Positions 37,448 to 46,195 are shown, numbered from the stretch's first letter. The stretch is 64,000 nt of DNA from Paenibacillus sp. BIC5C1 (GCF_032399705.1 NZ_CP135922.1:496001-560000), one strand, 5' to 3'. Program-made: numbers and translations. Notes: generated from the sequence alone by a model not told the origin.

Positions 37448-38578
37448 ATGAATAGAAATCACAGGCCGCTCACGGTATGGACATTGGCTTGCTTGACCGT
37501 GGTATCAGTGGTCCTGGTTATTCCCTGGATTTTGTGGCAATCACAGGCACCGATACCGCTTAACATCATGATTGTTGACAAAGGTAAACCGGACTTGTCC
37601 TATGTAGGGCATAAGGGACTGGTGTGGATTTTGAATCAACAGAAGATTGTCCAACAGACAGGGGAGCATTATACGTATGAAGAAGACTACTACGGATATG
37701 ATATACAGAACGGAATCTCCCGTATTGAACGGAAATTGCCGGATGAGGTAACCGACACGGACCTGATCTATCTGACGGCTAATCATCATCTTTCATCTAC
37801 AGATACGAATGAGCGTATACAAGACAAAGCCTATGAAGGTCTCACGATCTATGATGCGCACAAAATCCGTGAAGCCGCAACCAAAGGTGTAACGATTGTT
37901 GCTGAGTTTAGCGCCTTGTCGAATGCTGTTTCGAACATGACAAAAGAGCAATTGTATCCGATTCTGGGTATGAAAAGCAGTGGATGGCAGGGGAGATCGG
38001 TATCGGATCTGCAGAGCCTGGATGAAGTGCCGCAGAGAGTCCGAATGAACTACGAGCTTAGAGAGAAAAGGGATTGGCCCTATCACGGAGCAGGTATTTT
38101 ATTGGTTCATGAGGATGGACGGGTGATTGTACTGAAGAAAGGCCGGGATGTAAAGAGCGGTGACGTAAAGCTCTCCTTTACACAGGAAGGTGAGGAATGG
38201 AGTGGAATTACCCGGGATATCCATTACAGCGAATGGTTCGACATTATTGTGCCTCAACAACAGGCTGATGTACTGGCCTGGTATAAGACGGATCTGACGG
38301 AGAATGGTCAGCAGAAACTGATGGACGCAGGTATTCCGGTGGAATTCGCTGCTCTTATCCGGAATGAGGGCTATAATCGGACGTATTATATGGCAGGGTC
38401 CTTCGGAGAGCTGGAGCATTATTCGTTCTGGCGCCGTATCAAGGGATGGGATGTAGTAAAAACGAAGCTTACACCGGATCAAAAGGGTGTCCCTGATCGG
38501 TTTTACTGGAAGGTATACGTACCCGTAATGAAGAAGATTTTGCAGGAAGTCCAATCAGGGCAAGCACCCTGGCAATAG
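37448..38578 (+). CDS. Exported/membrane-anchored protein of unknown function
   Basis: 376 residues: one N-terminal membrane helix (~10-30), the remainder probably outside the cell. I do not recognise a family. The early part (IMIVDKGKPDLSYVGHKGLVWILNQ, then DLIYLTANHH and GVTIVAEFSAL) alternates strands and helices like a Rossmann or amidotransferase-type fold, but no catalytic motif is evident. Third gene of the HEAT/GT2-like operon, 50 bases after the GT gene, with AAGGAGG upstream. Operon context suggests cell-envelope or surface polymer work. Confidence 0.7.
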   Translation: MNRNHRPLTVWTLACLTVVSVVLVIPWILWQSQAPIPLNIMIVDKGKPDLSYVGHKGLVWILNQQKIVQQTGEHYTYEEDYYGYDIQNGISRIERKLPDEVTDTDLIYLTANHHLSSTDTNERIQDKAYEGLTIYDAHKIREAATKGVTIVAEFSALSNAVSNMTKEQLYPILGMKSSGWQGRSVSDLQSLDEVPQRVRMNYELREKRDWPYHGAGILLVHEDGRVIVLKKGRDVKSGDVKLSFTQEGEEWSGITRDIHYSEWFDIIVPQQQADVLAWYKTDLTENGQQKLMDAGIPVEFAALIRNEGYNRTYYMAGSFGELEHYSFWRRIKGWDVVKTKLTPDQKGVPDRFYWKVYVPVMKKILQEVQSGQAPWQ

Positions 38579-38581
38579 AAA

Positions 38582-38648
38582 AACCGTTCCTTTGGTTGCG
38601 GGACGGTAGGATACATAAGGAGGGCTGCAGATCATCTGCAGCCCTCCT
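38582..38648. terminator. Double hairpin between convergent operons
   Basis: A first imperfect stem (ACCGTTCC with GGGACGGT) and a second 15-bp perfect inverted repeat (38618-38632 with 38634-38648, AGGAGGGCTGCAGAT arm). T-tracts are short on both sides. Confidence 0.6.
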
Positions 38649-38676
38649 CTATTTGGCATCAAAGATATATCGGGTT

Positions 38677-39246
38677 TTATGAATGAAGATGTTGCAATCC
38701 ATTCAGGAAAGCGGCCACGGAAAGTTGCAGACTCTCATCCGGGTCAAAGTTCATACCGAAGCCGCCTTTTTCACCCATGGAGGCGAAGCCATGGCAAAGA
38801 CTGCGTAATCCGCGAACGGCATGGAGCGTTTCCGCTTCACTTAGTGTATAGGGCTGCAACAGGCGGAGCAACAGATTTAGGGCAGCTGTACTCTCCACAA
38901 CGAGCTGTGGTTCCTGACGGTCCGGGGCGTGGAAGAAGGCTTCGTACAGCCCTGGATGCTTGCGGACGAAGCCGATATATGCAGCAGCGACCTCCTGAAT
39001 GGCTTCGTCGCCGGAACGGCCGGCGGAAGCCTCAGTTAATGCAAGCCTGAGCTGCTGTGCGGACATCAACGCCAATTCCTGGCGAAGCCCGGGAAGACCG
39101 TTGATGTGGTTGTAGAGCGACGGGGAGCGCACATCCAGCCGCTGGGCCAGAGCGGCCAGTGTTAGCGAATGGAATCCGTCGCTGTCGGCAAGCTGGACGG
39201 CGGCGCTTAACAGAACGCCGCGATCCAGCCCTTGGCGGGGGCTCAC
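38677..39246 (-). CDS. TetR/AcrR-family repressor
   Basis: 189 residues: N-terminal HTH (LTLAALAQRLDVRSPSLYNHINGL) and a C-terminal WHG-type ligand domain (YIGFVRKHPGLYEAFF, LRSLCHGFASMGEKGGFG). Its start overlaps the stop of the MBL gene by four bases, so both are one operon read from 40 kb down. Probable autorepressor through the dyad at 39987-40022. GC is locally high. Confidence 0.9.
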   Translation of the reverse strand: MSPRQGLDRGVLLSAAVQLADSDGFHSLTLAALAQRLDVRSPSLYNHINGLPGLRQELALMSAQQLRLALTEASAGRSGDEAIQEVAAAYIGFVRKHPGLYEAFFHAPDRQEPQLVVESTAALNLLLRLLQPYTLSEAETLHAVRGLRSLCHGFASMGEKGGFGMNFDPDESLQLSVAAFLNGLQHLHS

Positions 39247-39971
39247 AGATGCCCCCCGGCAGGGCGCAGCCGCTGCTCCGCGTCTGCTGTAGCTGCTCGC
39301 ATAGCCGCAGCGGGCTGACGCAGCATTCGTCCGTGCCCTACAGCGAGCACGGACGGCTCCAGCTCAGCCAAGCGCTTGGCGCTGGCAAGAGCAAGTTCAC
39401 GGTTCCACGTCGCCAGCGCGGGGAACGGAAAGAGCGGGCGCAGCCGGCCGGATACGGCGAGACCGCCGTGCAGCTGATACGCGTCGCCAGCGATGAGCAC
39501 GCGGCTGCGCGTATCCATGAAGGCCATATGGCCCGGCGTATGGCCTGGGGTAGCAATGGCGACCAGGGATCCGATCCGGTCGCCATCATCGAGCAAGCGA
39601 TCCGGCCGGGTGCGGATCGCTTTGGGTACACTACCGCGTACCGGAGTCTGCGGCTCGCCGGGAAGCAGGGAAGCGTCTCCGGCCAGCAGCGGGGCATCTC
39701 TTCTTGAGATGCAGACCTCGGCTTCAGGCAGCGCATCCTTAAGACCGTCCAGTGCACCAACATGGTCGCCATGGGCGTGAGTCAGAATGATTCTGGTAAT
39801 CGGTTTACCCAGGGATTGTGCAGTAGATAGAATCCCCTTCAGACTGAATGGCATTCCGGCATCAATAAGGGTAAACCCATCTTTTTCTTCAACAAGATAT
39901 ACGTTCACGGGGAAGAGGCGTGGAAGGAATGAAACCTGGACAACATCATGCTCACGTGTAATTCGCATCAT
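39243..39971 (-). CDS. Metallo-beta-lactamase-fold hydrolase
   Basis: 242 residues with the metal-binding signature LTHAHGDHVGAL, later ligands in ATPGHTPGHM and LIAGDAYQLHG, and a final His in VGHG. This is the class B-like/glyoxalase II-type hydrolase fold; the substrate could be a lactone, thioester or phosphoester. AAGGAGGG lies six bases before the ATG. The region 39240-39760 is markedly GC-richer than its surroundings. Operon with the TetR regulator. Confidence 0.88.
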   Translation of the reverse strand: MMRITREHDVVQVSFLPRLFPVNVYLVEEKDGFTLIDAGMPFSLKGILSTAQSLGKPITRIILTHAHGDHVGALDGLKDALPEAEVCISRRDAPLLAGDASLLPGEPQTPVRGSVPKAIRTRPDRLLDDGDRIGSLVAIATPGHTPGHMAFMDTRSRVLIAGDAYQLHGGLAVSGRLRPLFPFPALATWNRELALASAKRLAELEPSVLAVGHGRMLRQPAAAMRAATADAEQRLRPAGGHL

Positions 39972-39986
39972 TGAACCCTCCTTAAA

Positions 39987-40030
39987 ACTAATGTTGTTAG
40001 TAATATAACTAATATCATTAGTTTTTGCAA
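39987..40030 (-). promoter_or_regulatory. Promoter and operator of the MBL/TetR operon
   Basis: On the minus strand TTGCAA (40030-40025) and TATATT (40007-40002) are separated by 17 bases. A dyad with outer arms ACTAATG (39987-39993) and CATTAGT (40016-40022), plus inner TTAGT/ACTAA repeats, covers the spacer and -10. This is the placement expected for TetR autorepression. Confidence 0.7.
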
Positions 40031-40097
40031 TACCCTATGAAGATATGCTTAAAAAATAGGATATTTTAAGCCGTAAAATCACTTTACAAAAAAAGCG

Positions 40098-40196
40098 TTT
40101 TCAAAATGAGAATAACCGATTATAATAATCTCGTAAGCCCTTTCATATGTCTATCTTATTGGAGCCTTTCGCGAAGCGATAGGCTCACTTTTTTTG
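40098..40196 (+). ncRNA. Candidate short transcript (promoter plus terminator, no ORF)
   Basis: TTTTCA (40098-40103) and a perfect TATAAT (40121-40126) with a 17-base spacer are followed within 60 bases by a strong terminator. Its stem is GAGCCT/AGGCTC (40162-40167 with 40181-40186) with inner TCGC/GCGA, then seven Ts. No reading frame with a ribosome site fits between. No upstream gene on this strand needs that terminator, so a ~60-nt RNA is plausible. Confidence 0.4.
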
Positions 40197-40309
40197 TTCT
40201 TTCCCCCATAAAAACGGTTAGAACTCAACCTTTTTACTTAGTCTATGAAGAGCCTGTATATACTGATATGACAGGGGAATCGGGTTTTCTAACCCCTAAG
40301 TTGAGAGTG

Positions 40310-40347
40310 TTGACAAACATAACTGTTATTCCTATAATAACAGTTAT
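40310..40347 (+). promoter_or_regulatory. Consensus promoter with embedded perfect operator for the Rrf2 gene
   Basis: TTGACA (40310-40315), 17-base spacer, TATAAT (40333-40338). A perfect 12-bp inverted repeat (ATAACTGTTATT at 40319-40330 and AATAACAGTTAT at 40336-40347, 5-base centre) overlaps spacer, -10 and start site. The following Rrf2 regulator is the natural ligand. Confidence 0.8.
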
Positions 40348-40403
40348 ACTTACCTTGGATTGAATGTTCATCGGTGAACGATATGCCGGGAAGGGAGTAA
40401 GTA

Positions 40404-40868
40404 ATGAACAGTGAATTTACCATTGCTGTACACTGTCTGGTCTTTCTGTCCATGAAGGATGAGTGTATGGCCAATAGTGAAGACTTGTCTCAAAGTGTGG
40501 GTACGCATCCAGCCAGAGTACGCAAGGTGCTTAGTGTGCTGCGGAAGCACGGATACCTGACCACCAAGGAAGGTGCTCACGGTGGATATCTGCTCAGCCG
40601 TCCGAGTGGAGAAATAAAGCTTGGAGAATTGTACAGACTGGTAGCCGGTGGATCACTGGGTCCCAGTTGGTGCTCGGGAGAAACTGGTTCAACGTGCGTT
40701 GTTTCTTCCAATATGCAGGATGTAATGGGAAGCATCTACGATGGAGGCGAAGAAGCATTAAGCGCTTATTTTGACCGTATATCCATTGAGGATGTGAAGC
40801 ATCGTATCGGTAATGGGAAAGAATGTTCTTTGTCTATGGAACCCTTGTCCATGAAGGATAGGTCATGA
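40404..40868 (+). CDS. Rrf2-family transcriptional regulator
   Basis: 154 residues: winged helix (FTIAVHCLVFLSM, ANSEDLSQSVGTHPARVRKVLSVLRKHGYL, GAHGGYLLSRP wing). Two cysteines in a loop (SWCSGETGSTC) and one near the C-terminus could sense redox, electrophiles or hold a cluster, as in YwnA/IscR/NsrR relatives. GGAAGGGAG precedes the ATG. The upstream palindrome-promoter implies autorepression; the nitroreductase gene 250 bases downstream is a likely second target. Confidence 0.9.
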   Translation: MNSEFTIAVHCLVFLSMKDECMANSEDLSQSVGTHPARVRKVLSVLRKHGYLTTKEGAHGGYLLSRPSGEIKLGELYRLVAGGSLGPSWCSGETGSTCVVSSNMQDVMGSIYDGGEEALSAYFDRISIEDVKHRIGNGKECSLSMEPLSMKDRS

Positions 40869-41115
40869 CAGATCTGATCGTTAACAGCTCTTCATGATCT
40901 GGCCTTGGACTGCTGCTGTCAGGCATAGTGGACAGGCTATACAAGGGCGTTTGCTCCGGGTGTAAGATCCGTTGATGTTTCAGGCGATTCCGGGCATAAC
41001 GTGAACACAGATGGAAGCGATCGTCTGCGCTGATGTTATTTTCGGAAGGTGAGAACTCGGTAGAGTTGGGCCTTACGAACGTAAAAAAATAAAAAGAACT
41101 TGGGGAGTGGAACGC

Positions 41116-41742
41116 ATGTCCAGCATTGAAAACAATGAAACACTTCGCGTGATTAACGAACGTCACGCTGTCAAAAAGTACGAAAGTGGTTTTGTTATGC
41201 CTGAAGCAGATTTGAACGCTATCCTGACTGCCGCTTCCGAAGCACCGTCTTCATGGAACCTGCAACACTGGAAATTCCTCGTGATCGAATCCGAAGCAGA
41301 CAAAGCCAAGTTGCTGCCAATCGCTTACGGCCAAAGTCAAATCACAGACAGTTCCGTTACGATCGCTGTACTCGGGGATCTGGAAGCGAACCGCAACGCC
41401 GTGATTTATGATCAGGCTGTTGAAGCAGGTGCAATCCCTTCTGAAGTTCGTGACGCATTGGTTGGACAGATCAATGGTGCTTACAAAAATCCGCAAATCG
41501 CTCGCGATGAAGCGATCCGTAATGCATCGTTTGCTTCACAGAACATTATGCTTGCTGCACGTTCCCTGGGATATGATACTTGCCCAATGGGTGGTTACAA
41601 CCCGCAACAATTGATCGAAACGTTCAACATCCCTGCGCGTTATTTGCCAACGTTGTTGATCACTGTAGGTAAAGCTGCAGTTCCAGCTCGTCCGTCAGGT
41701 CGTTTCCCGTTGTCAGAAGTTGTAGTTAAAGGTTCTTTCTAA
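41116..41742 (+). CDS. Nitroreductase-family FMN oxidoreductase
   Basis: 208 residues. RHAVKKYESGF near the N-terminus (FMN-binding Arg), APSSWNLQHWKFLVI and NASFASQNIMLAARSLGYDTCPMGGY are typical of the YodC/MhqN-type group. These reduce quinones, nitroaromatics or similar electrophiles with NAD(P)H. ATG 41116 with GGGGAG upstream. The 247-base gap after the Rrf2 gene holds no terminator I can see. Pairing with an electrophile-sensor-like Rrf2 protein fits a detoxification unit. Confidence 0.9.
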   Translation: MSSIENNETLRVINERHAVKKYESGFVMPEADLNAILTAASEAPSSWNLQHWKFLVIESEADKAKLLPIAYGQSQITDSSVTIAVLGDLEANRNAVIYDQAVEAGAIPSEVRDALVGQINGAYKNPQIARDEAIRNASFASQNIMLAARSLGYDTCPMGGYNPQQLIETFNIPARYLPTLLITVGKAAVPARPSGRFPLSEVVVKGSF

Positions 41743-41790
41743 GACTGATTTTAGATCAGTTATCGCTATAGATATCAATAGATATAACAT

Positions 41791-41834
41791 AAACAGCCGC
41801 ATGTCCCCACTAGAGGGAAACATGCGGCTGTTTG
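41791..41834. terminator. Bidirectional terminator
   Basis: A 14-bp perfect stem AAACAGCCGCATGT (41791-41804 with 41820-41833) between convergent nitroreductase and SLH genes. Confidence 0.8.
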
Positions 41835-41857
41835 GTATTTAAAATGACAGTGGATCA

Positions 41858-42541
41858 TTATTTCTCTGGTGTTTCCGGGATTTTCGGTGCATTGAAATCT
41901 TCCAGGTACTCAATTGCGTTATACATCATAACCGCAGCTTCGGCGCGGGTAATCGTTTCCTTCGGATTGAAGTTGCCCTCGGTATCGAGCGTATTAATCT
42001 TCAAGACAAGGGAGCGTTGAACCGCACCTTGAAATTCTGGCGTAAGCTCTTTCTCATCCGTGATATCTACAGGCTTGATGTTAATCATCGGCAGGCCGCC
42101 TTTAGCTTCAATGCCTTGCATCAAGAAAAGGGTGTACTGTTCACGGGTTAGCGGCTTGGAAGGGTCGATGTCGTTGGACATCTTAATACCATTAAACTGA
42201 GCACGGACAAAAGCATCACTGTACCATACGCCATCTTTTACGTTGGAGAAGTAGTCACTTGGCAGAGGTTGCTTGACAAAACGAATCGTGTCCAAATTCA
42301 GATGGAGACCATCAGCAATAAGCTGTATTCCCTGAGCTGTGTTGAGTTCTTGTTCCGGTTTAAATAAGCTATCACTCACGCCTTTGATTAAGCCATCCTG
42401 ATGAAGGGATTCAATCTTGTCTGCCCCCGTAATACCTTGAATATCAGTAAATTCTGCTTGAGCTGCATGAATCGGACCCGCGCTCAGAGAAAGGGAGAGT
42501 ATTGCTCCGGCTGTTAATGCAGCCAATATGTTTTTTTTCAT
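41858..42541 (-). CDS. Secreted S-layer-homology (SLH) protein
   Basis: 227 residues: Sec signal peptide (MKKNILAALTAG to HAAQA, ~29 residues), then two or three SLH modules (FTDIQG...IESLHQDGLIKGVSDSLFKPEQELNTAQGIQLI; FSNVKDGVWYSDAFVRAQFNGIKMS; ITRAEAAVMMYNAIEYL). SLH modules bind pyruvylated wall polymers. No other functional domain, so it is a small wall-associated protein. Monocistronic. Confidence 0.88.
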   Translation of the reverse strand: MKKNILAALTAGAILSLSLSAGPIHAAQAEFTDIQGITGADKIESLHQDGLIKGVSDSLFKPEQELNTAQGIQLIADGLHLNLDTIRFVKQPLPSDYFSNVKDGVWYSDAFVRAQFNGIKMSNDIDPSKPLTREQYTLFLMQGIEAKGGLPMINIKPVDITDEKELTPEFQGAVQRSLVLKINTLDTEGNFNPKETITRAEAAVMMYNAIEYLEDFNAPKIPETPEK

Positions 42542-42867
42542 GACAGGTTCGCCTCACTTTTCCAGGGAGTATCCCTTTGTATAAAAGCTATTTGTCCCTA
42601 TAGACGACCCTATTCCTCAAAAGGTTGCTGTAATTTTCCATTGGTTTTCTACAAGAAATGCCGTTGGAATATGTACAAAGGGAATGGACTATTGTAAGGC
42701 CGTACACTTTGTATTATGGTGAGGAAAGATAACCACTGAAGCAAAAGTCTGTGATTTGGGTAAGTACATAACAAGTGGAATCAACTATTCGGGATACAAC
42801 TTCTTATAATTGCATGTAATTAGAGTGTGAGATCAATCATTTGAATCAATAAGGAGAGAATGAAACG
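42542..42867. other. Divergent intergenic region, SLH / lactonase
   Basis: 326 AT-rich bases with both upstream regions. TATTAT (42712-42717) is a possible -10 for the lactonase without a good -35. I see no operator or structured RNA. Confidence 0.3.
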
Positions 42868-43923
42868 ATGGAAACAACAGCAACGAATGAAGCTTTTTTC
42901 TATACAGGTACTTATGCATCCGCAGATCAACCGGGAATATTTCTCTGTGCGTTGAACAAGGATACAGGCGAGTTGCGGATTGTAAATCATATGGATGGAG
43001 TAGAAAATCCATCGTATCTGGCCTTATCTCCGGATGGGAACTCTCTGTACGTGGTAAGTGAGACAGATGAGGGAGAGGTGCTGGTCTATCGCAGGGATGC
43101 TGCAACGGGTGAGCTGCATTTGATGTATCGCAAATTGACGAAGGGCGCATCGCCTTGTTATATATCTGTCACGGAGGATGGCAAGTGGGTGCTGACTTCG
43201 AACTACAGCAGTGGCAGTGTGAACGTATTCCCGGTAGGGGATCAAGGCACGCTTGAAGAGATGAGTGCGCTGATTGAGCATACGGGAAGAGGGCAGAATG
43301 ACGACCGTCAGGAAGGGCCGCACGCCCACTCCATTCAACCAGACCCTTCGGGTCAATATGCCATTGTCTGTGATCTGGGTCTGGATCAGATTATTGTGTA
43401 TCGTCAGGAAGAAGGCCGCTTGGTAACGCACCGTGAGATGAATCAGCCTCCAGGCTCCGGACCGAGACATCTCGTCTTCCACCCCAACTCGAAATGGGCC
43501 TATGTGATTAATGAATTGAGTAACACCATTACGGCGTTCATGTATGATCAGCGTCGAGGTGAGTTCACTACGTTACAGCATATCACCACACTGCCTGAAG
43601 GGCATTCTGGTGAAGGGACGGGAGCGGATATCCGTGTATCCCCGTGTGGCCGTTTCCTCTATGCTTCCAATCGTGGGGACGACAGCATTGTGCTGTATCA
43701 TATTGACCAGGAATCCGGTAAGTTGGAGGCTATAGAGTGGACTTCCACTATTGGTCAGACTCCGCGTAACTTTAACTTGCTGCCAGGTGGCATTCTGCTG
43801 GTCGCCAATCAGGACAGCAACAATCTCGTTGCTTTTCAGATCAATGGTGAAGATGGACGTCTGACACACAACGGATTCAAATTGGAGATACCACGTCCAG
43901 TGTGTATTGCTCCAGTAGTATAA
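42868..43923 (+). CDS. pgl: Lactonase-family beta-propeller (6-phosphogluconolactonase type)
   Basis: 351 residues forming a seven-bladed propeller. Repeated motifs are ENPSYLALSPDGNSLYVVSE, GPHAHSIQPDPSGQYAIVCDLGLDQI, GPRHLVFHPNSKWAYVINEL and GRFLYASNRGDDSI, matching the YkgB/Pgl lactonase family. Likely hydrolyses 6-phosphogluconolactone or a related sugar lactone in the cytosol; no signal peptide. AAGGAGAG precedes the ATG. Monocistronic. Confidence 0.88.
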   Translation: METTATNEAFFYTGTYASADQPGIFLCALNKDTGELRIVNHMDGVENPSYLALSPDGNSLYVVSETDEGEVLVYRRDAATGELHLMYRKLTKGASPCYISVTEDGKWVLTSNYSSGSVNVFPVGDQGTLEEMSALIEHTGRGQNDDRQEGPHAHSIQPDPSGQYAIVCDLGLDQIIVYRQEEGRLVTHREMNQPPGSGPRHLVFHPNSKWAYVINELSNTITAFMYDQRRGEFTTLQHITTLPEGHSGEGTGADIRVSPCGRFLYASNRGDDSIVLYHIDQESGKLEAIEWTSTIGQTPRNFNLLPGGILLVANQDSNNLVAFQINGEDGRLTHNGFKLEIPRPVCIAPVV

Positions 43924-43989
43924 GGTGAGATGACACAACATTCTTTGTTACGTCCGGGTTAAGATCGAGTGTGCGAGAATGAAGCATCC

Positions 43990-44019
43990 AAGTCGAAAGA
44001 TTCATCTTTCGGCTTTTTT
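43990..44019 (+). terminator. Terminator after the lactonase gene
   Basis: AAGTCGAAAG pairs with CTTTCGGCTT (one G-U), short loop, six Ts. Confidence 0.88.
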
Positions 44020-44092
44020 CCTTTTTATCATACATAAAATTACTAAATTAGACCTATAGATGGAATTATATGTTTAATTTAAAATGAGTATA

Positions 44093-44106
44093 TTAAAGCG
44101 CTTACA
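44093..44106. promoter_or_regulatory. Catabolite-response element (CcpA cre) candidate
   Basis: The reverse strand reads TGTAAGCGCTTTAA, very close to the TGWAANCGNTNWCA-type cre consensus. It lies ~65 bases before the pectin lyase start, a sensible place for carbon repression. Confidence 0.6.
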
Positions 44107-44171
44107 TTGATATGAGATGGCGCTACCAAGGGCATCGGGCTTACCAATTCGATTGGGGAGGCAATGGCTTT

Positions 44172-46046
44172 ATGGGAAAACGATCGTTATGGAAGCGTAC
44201 ATTGCGGACCGCAGGTGTGTCCCTGCTGAGTTCTGCGCTACTGGTTACTTCGCTGGGTCTTGGAGACACTTCGGTCACTCATGCTGCGGGTGCCCGTCAG
44301 ATGGAGTTTCTGGACCGCGGTGTAGTTGCAGTGAAGACGGGCACAGGTGTGTTCGTCAGTTGGCGGCTTCTAGGTACGGAAGGGTCGAATGTATCGTTTA
44401 ATGTCTATCGGGATGGAACCAAGGTAAACGCATCGCCCATAACGAACAGTACCAATCTCCAGGATACAAGCGGGACAAGCAGTTCCAAATATACGGTTCG
44501 AGCCGTAGTCAGTGGAACCGAACAGGTTGCTTCGGCGGTAGCGAGCGTATGGGGCAATAATTATTTGTCCGTACCTCTTAATGTACCCGCAGGGGGTACA
44601 ACGCCGGATGGGGTGGCCTATACGTATAGTGCCAATGATGCGAGTGCAGGGGATGTGGATGGAGATGGGGAGTATGAACTGATCGTGAAGTGGGACCCAT
44701 CCAACTCTAAAGACAATTCCCAAAGCGGCTACACGGGTGAAGTATTTATCGATGCCTACAAATTGAATGGAACACGCCTGTGGCGAATCAGTCTGGGCAA
44801 AAATATCCGTGCGGGTGCCCATTACACCCAGCTCATGGTGTACGATCTGGACGGAGACGGCAAGGCCGAAGTGGCGATGAAAACGGCTGATGGTACGAAG
44901 GATGGAACAGGAGCGGTAATCGGGGATGCCAGCAAAGATTATCGTAATTCCAGCGGATACGTTCTGTCCGGGCCGGAGTTTCTTACGATCTTCAATGGAC
45001 AGACCGGCAAAGCACTTTCCACGGTGAACTACGAACCGGCGCGCGGCAATGTGTCCGATTGGGGAGACAACTACGGCAACCGGGTCGATCGATTTCTTGC
45101 AGCAATTGCGTATTTGGATGGAGAGCGGCCAAGTCTGGTCATGGCGCGTGGATACTATACCCGGACCGTGCTGGTGGCGTACAACTGGCGGGATGGACAA
45201 TTGACGAAACAATGGACTTTTGATTCCAATACATCAGGTAATTCCGGTTATGCTGGACAAGGCAATCATAATCTGAGCGTGGCGGACGTGGATGGCGATG
45301 GCAAAGATGAGATCGTATATGGCGCGATGGCGGTAGATGATAACGGTAAGGGACTCTACACGACAGGGCTTCATCATGGGGATGCCATGCATCTCAGTGA
45401 TCTGGACCCGGATCGTGCGGGACTTGAAGTATTCCAGGTGCATGAGACCCCGTCCAATGCCGGAGTGGAATTCCGTGATGCGCGTACAGGTCAGTTGATC
45501 TGGGGCATACCTACGACAAAAGATATTGGACGCGGCATGGCAGCTGATATTGATCCGCGTTACAAGGGTGCCGAAGTGTGGGCAGATGGTGGGTTGTATA
45601 CAGCCAAAGGGCAGAAAATTGGGACAACCTTGCCTTCGTCCACGAATTTTGGCATCTGGTGGGACGGTGACCTGCTCCGGGAATTGCTGGATAGCAACCG
45701 GATCGATAAATGGGACTACACCAATAGCAAAACGGTTAATCTGTTGACGGCATCCGGTGTTTCTTCCAATAATGGAACAAAATCCACACCGAATCTGCAG
45801 GCTGACCTGTTCGGCGACTGGAGAGAAGAAGTGGTATGGCGGACCAATGATAGTTCTGCGCTACGCATCTATACGACAACAGCCGTTACGGACAAACGGA
45901 TCTACACCCTGATGCATGATCCGGTATACCGTCTGGGCGTAGCTTGGCAAAATGTAGCCTATAACCAACCGCCACACACGGGCTTTTATTTGGGAGATGG
46001 CATGAGCACACCTCCCGTACCGAATATCCGGTATGCAGGCAAATAA
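44172..46046 (+). CDS. Secreted rhamnogalacturonan lyase (PL11, YesW/YesX type)
   Basis: 624 residues: Sec signal (basic start MGKRSLWKR, hydrophobic core, THAAGA cleavage region ~residue 40), an N-terminal beta domain (RQMEFLDRGVVAV), and an eight-bladed propeller with calcium-binding DxDGDGxxE repeats (GDVDGDGEYELIVKWD, DLDGDGKAEVAMK, DVDGDGKDEIVYG, LFGDWREEVVWR). HHGDAMHLSDLDP is a PL11 marker. It cleaves the RG-I backbone of pectin. ATG 44172 follows GGGGAGG. A cre-like site upstream suggests glucose repression. No yes-type transporter or partner genes adjacent. Confidence 0.93.
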   Translation: MGKRSLWKRTLRTAGVSLLSSALLVTSLGLGDTSVTHAAGARQMEFLDRGVVAVKTGTGVFVSWRLLGTEGSNVSFNVYRDGTKVNASPITNSTNLQDTSGTSSSKYTVRAVVSGTEQVASAVASVWGNNYLSVPLNVPAGGTTPDGVAYTYSANDASAGDVDGDGEYELIVKWDPSNSKDNSQSGYTGEVFIDAYKLNGTRLWRISLGKNIRAGAHYTQLMVYDLDGDGKAEVAMKTADGTKDGTGAVIGDASKDYRNSSGYVLSGPEFLTIFNGQTGKALSTVNYEPARGNVSDWGDNYGNRVDRFLAAIAYLDGERPSLVMARGYYTRTVLVAYNWRDGQLTKQWTFDSNTSGNSGYAGQGNHNLSVADVDGDGKDEIVYGAMAVDDNGKGLYTTGLHHGDAMHLSDLDPDRAGLEVFQVHETPSNAGVEFRDARTGQLIWGIPTTKDIGRGMAADIDPRYKGAEVWADGGLYTAKGQKIGTTLPSSTNFGIWWDGDLLRELLDSNRIDKWDYTNSKTVNLLTASGVSSNNGTKSTPNLQADLFGDWREEVVWRTNDSSALRIYTTTAVTDKRIYTLMHDPVYRLGVAWQNVAYNQPPHTGFYLGDGMSTPPVPNIRYAGK

Positions 46047-46118
46047 GAGCGAAAGGGCTTGAACTCAAGCCAACCCCCGGGATGATGTTACAGCGAATAA
46101 AACTTATCGCTGACAAGG

Positions 46119-46151
46119 GAACAACGGACTTTGGTCCGTTGTTCTTCTTTT
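46119..46151 (+). terminator. Terminator of the PL11 gene
   Basis: An 11-bp perfect stem GAACAACGGAC (46119-46129 with 46134-46144), TTTG loop and T-rich tail. Confidence 0.9.
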
Positions 46152-46195
46152 CTGCCATTTACACAGATATCCGGTAGAAATCGGAAAAAAAACGT

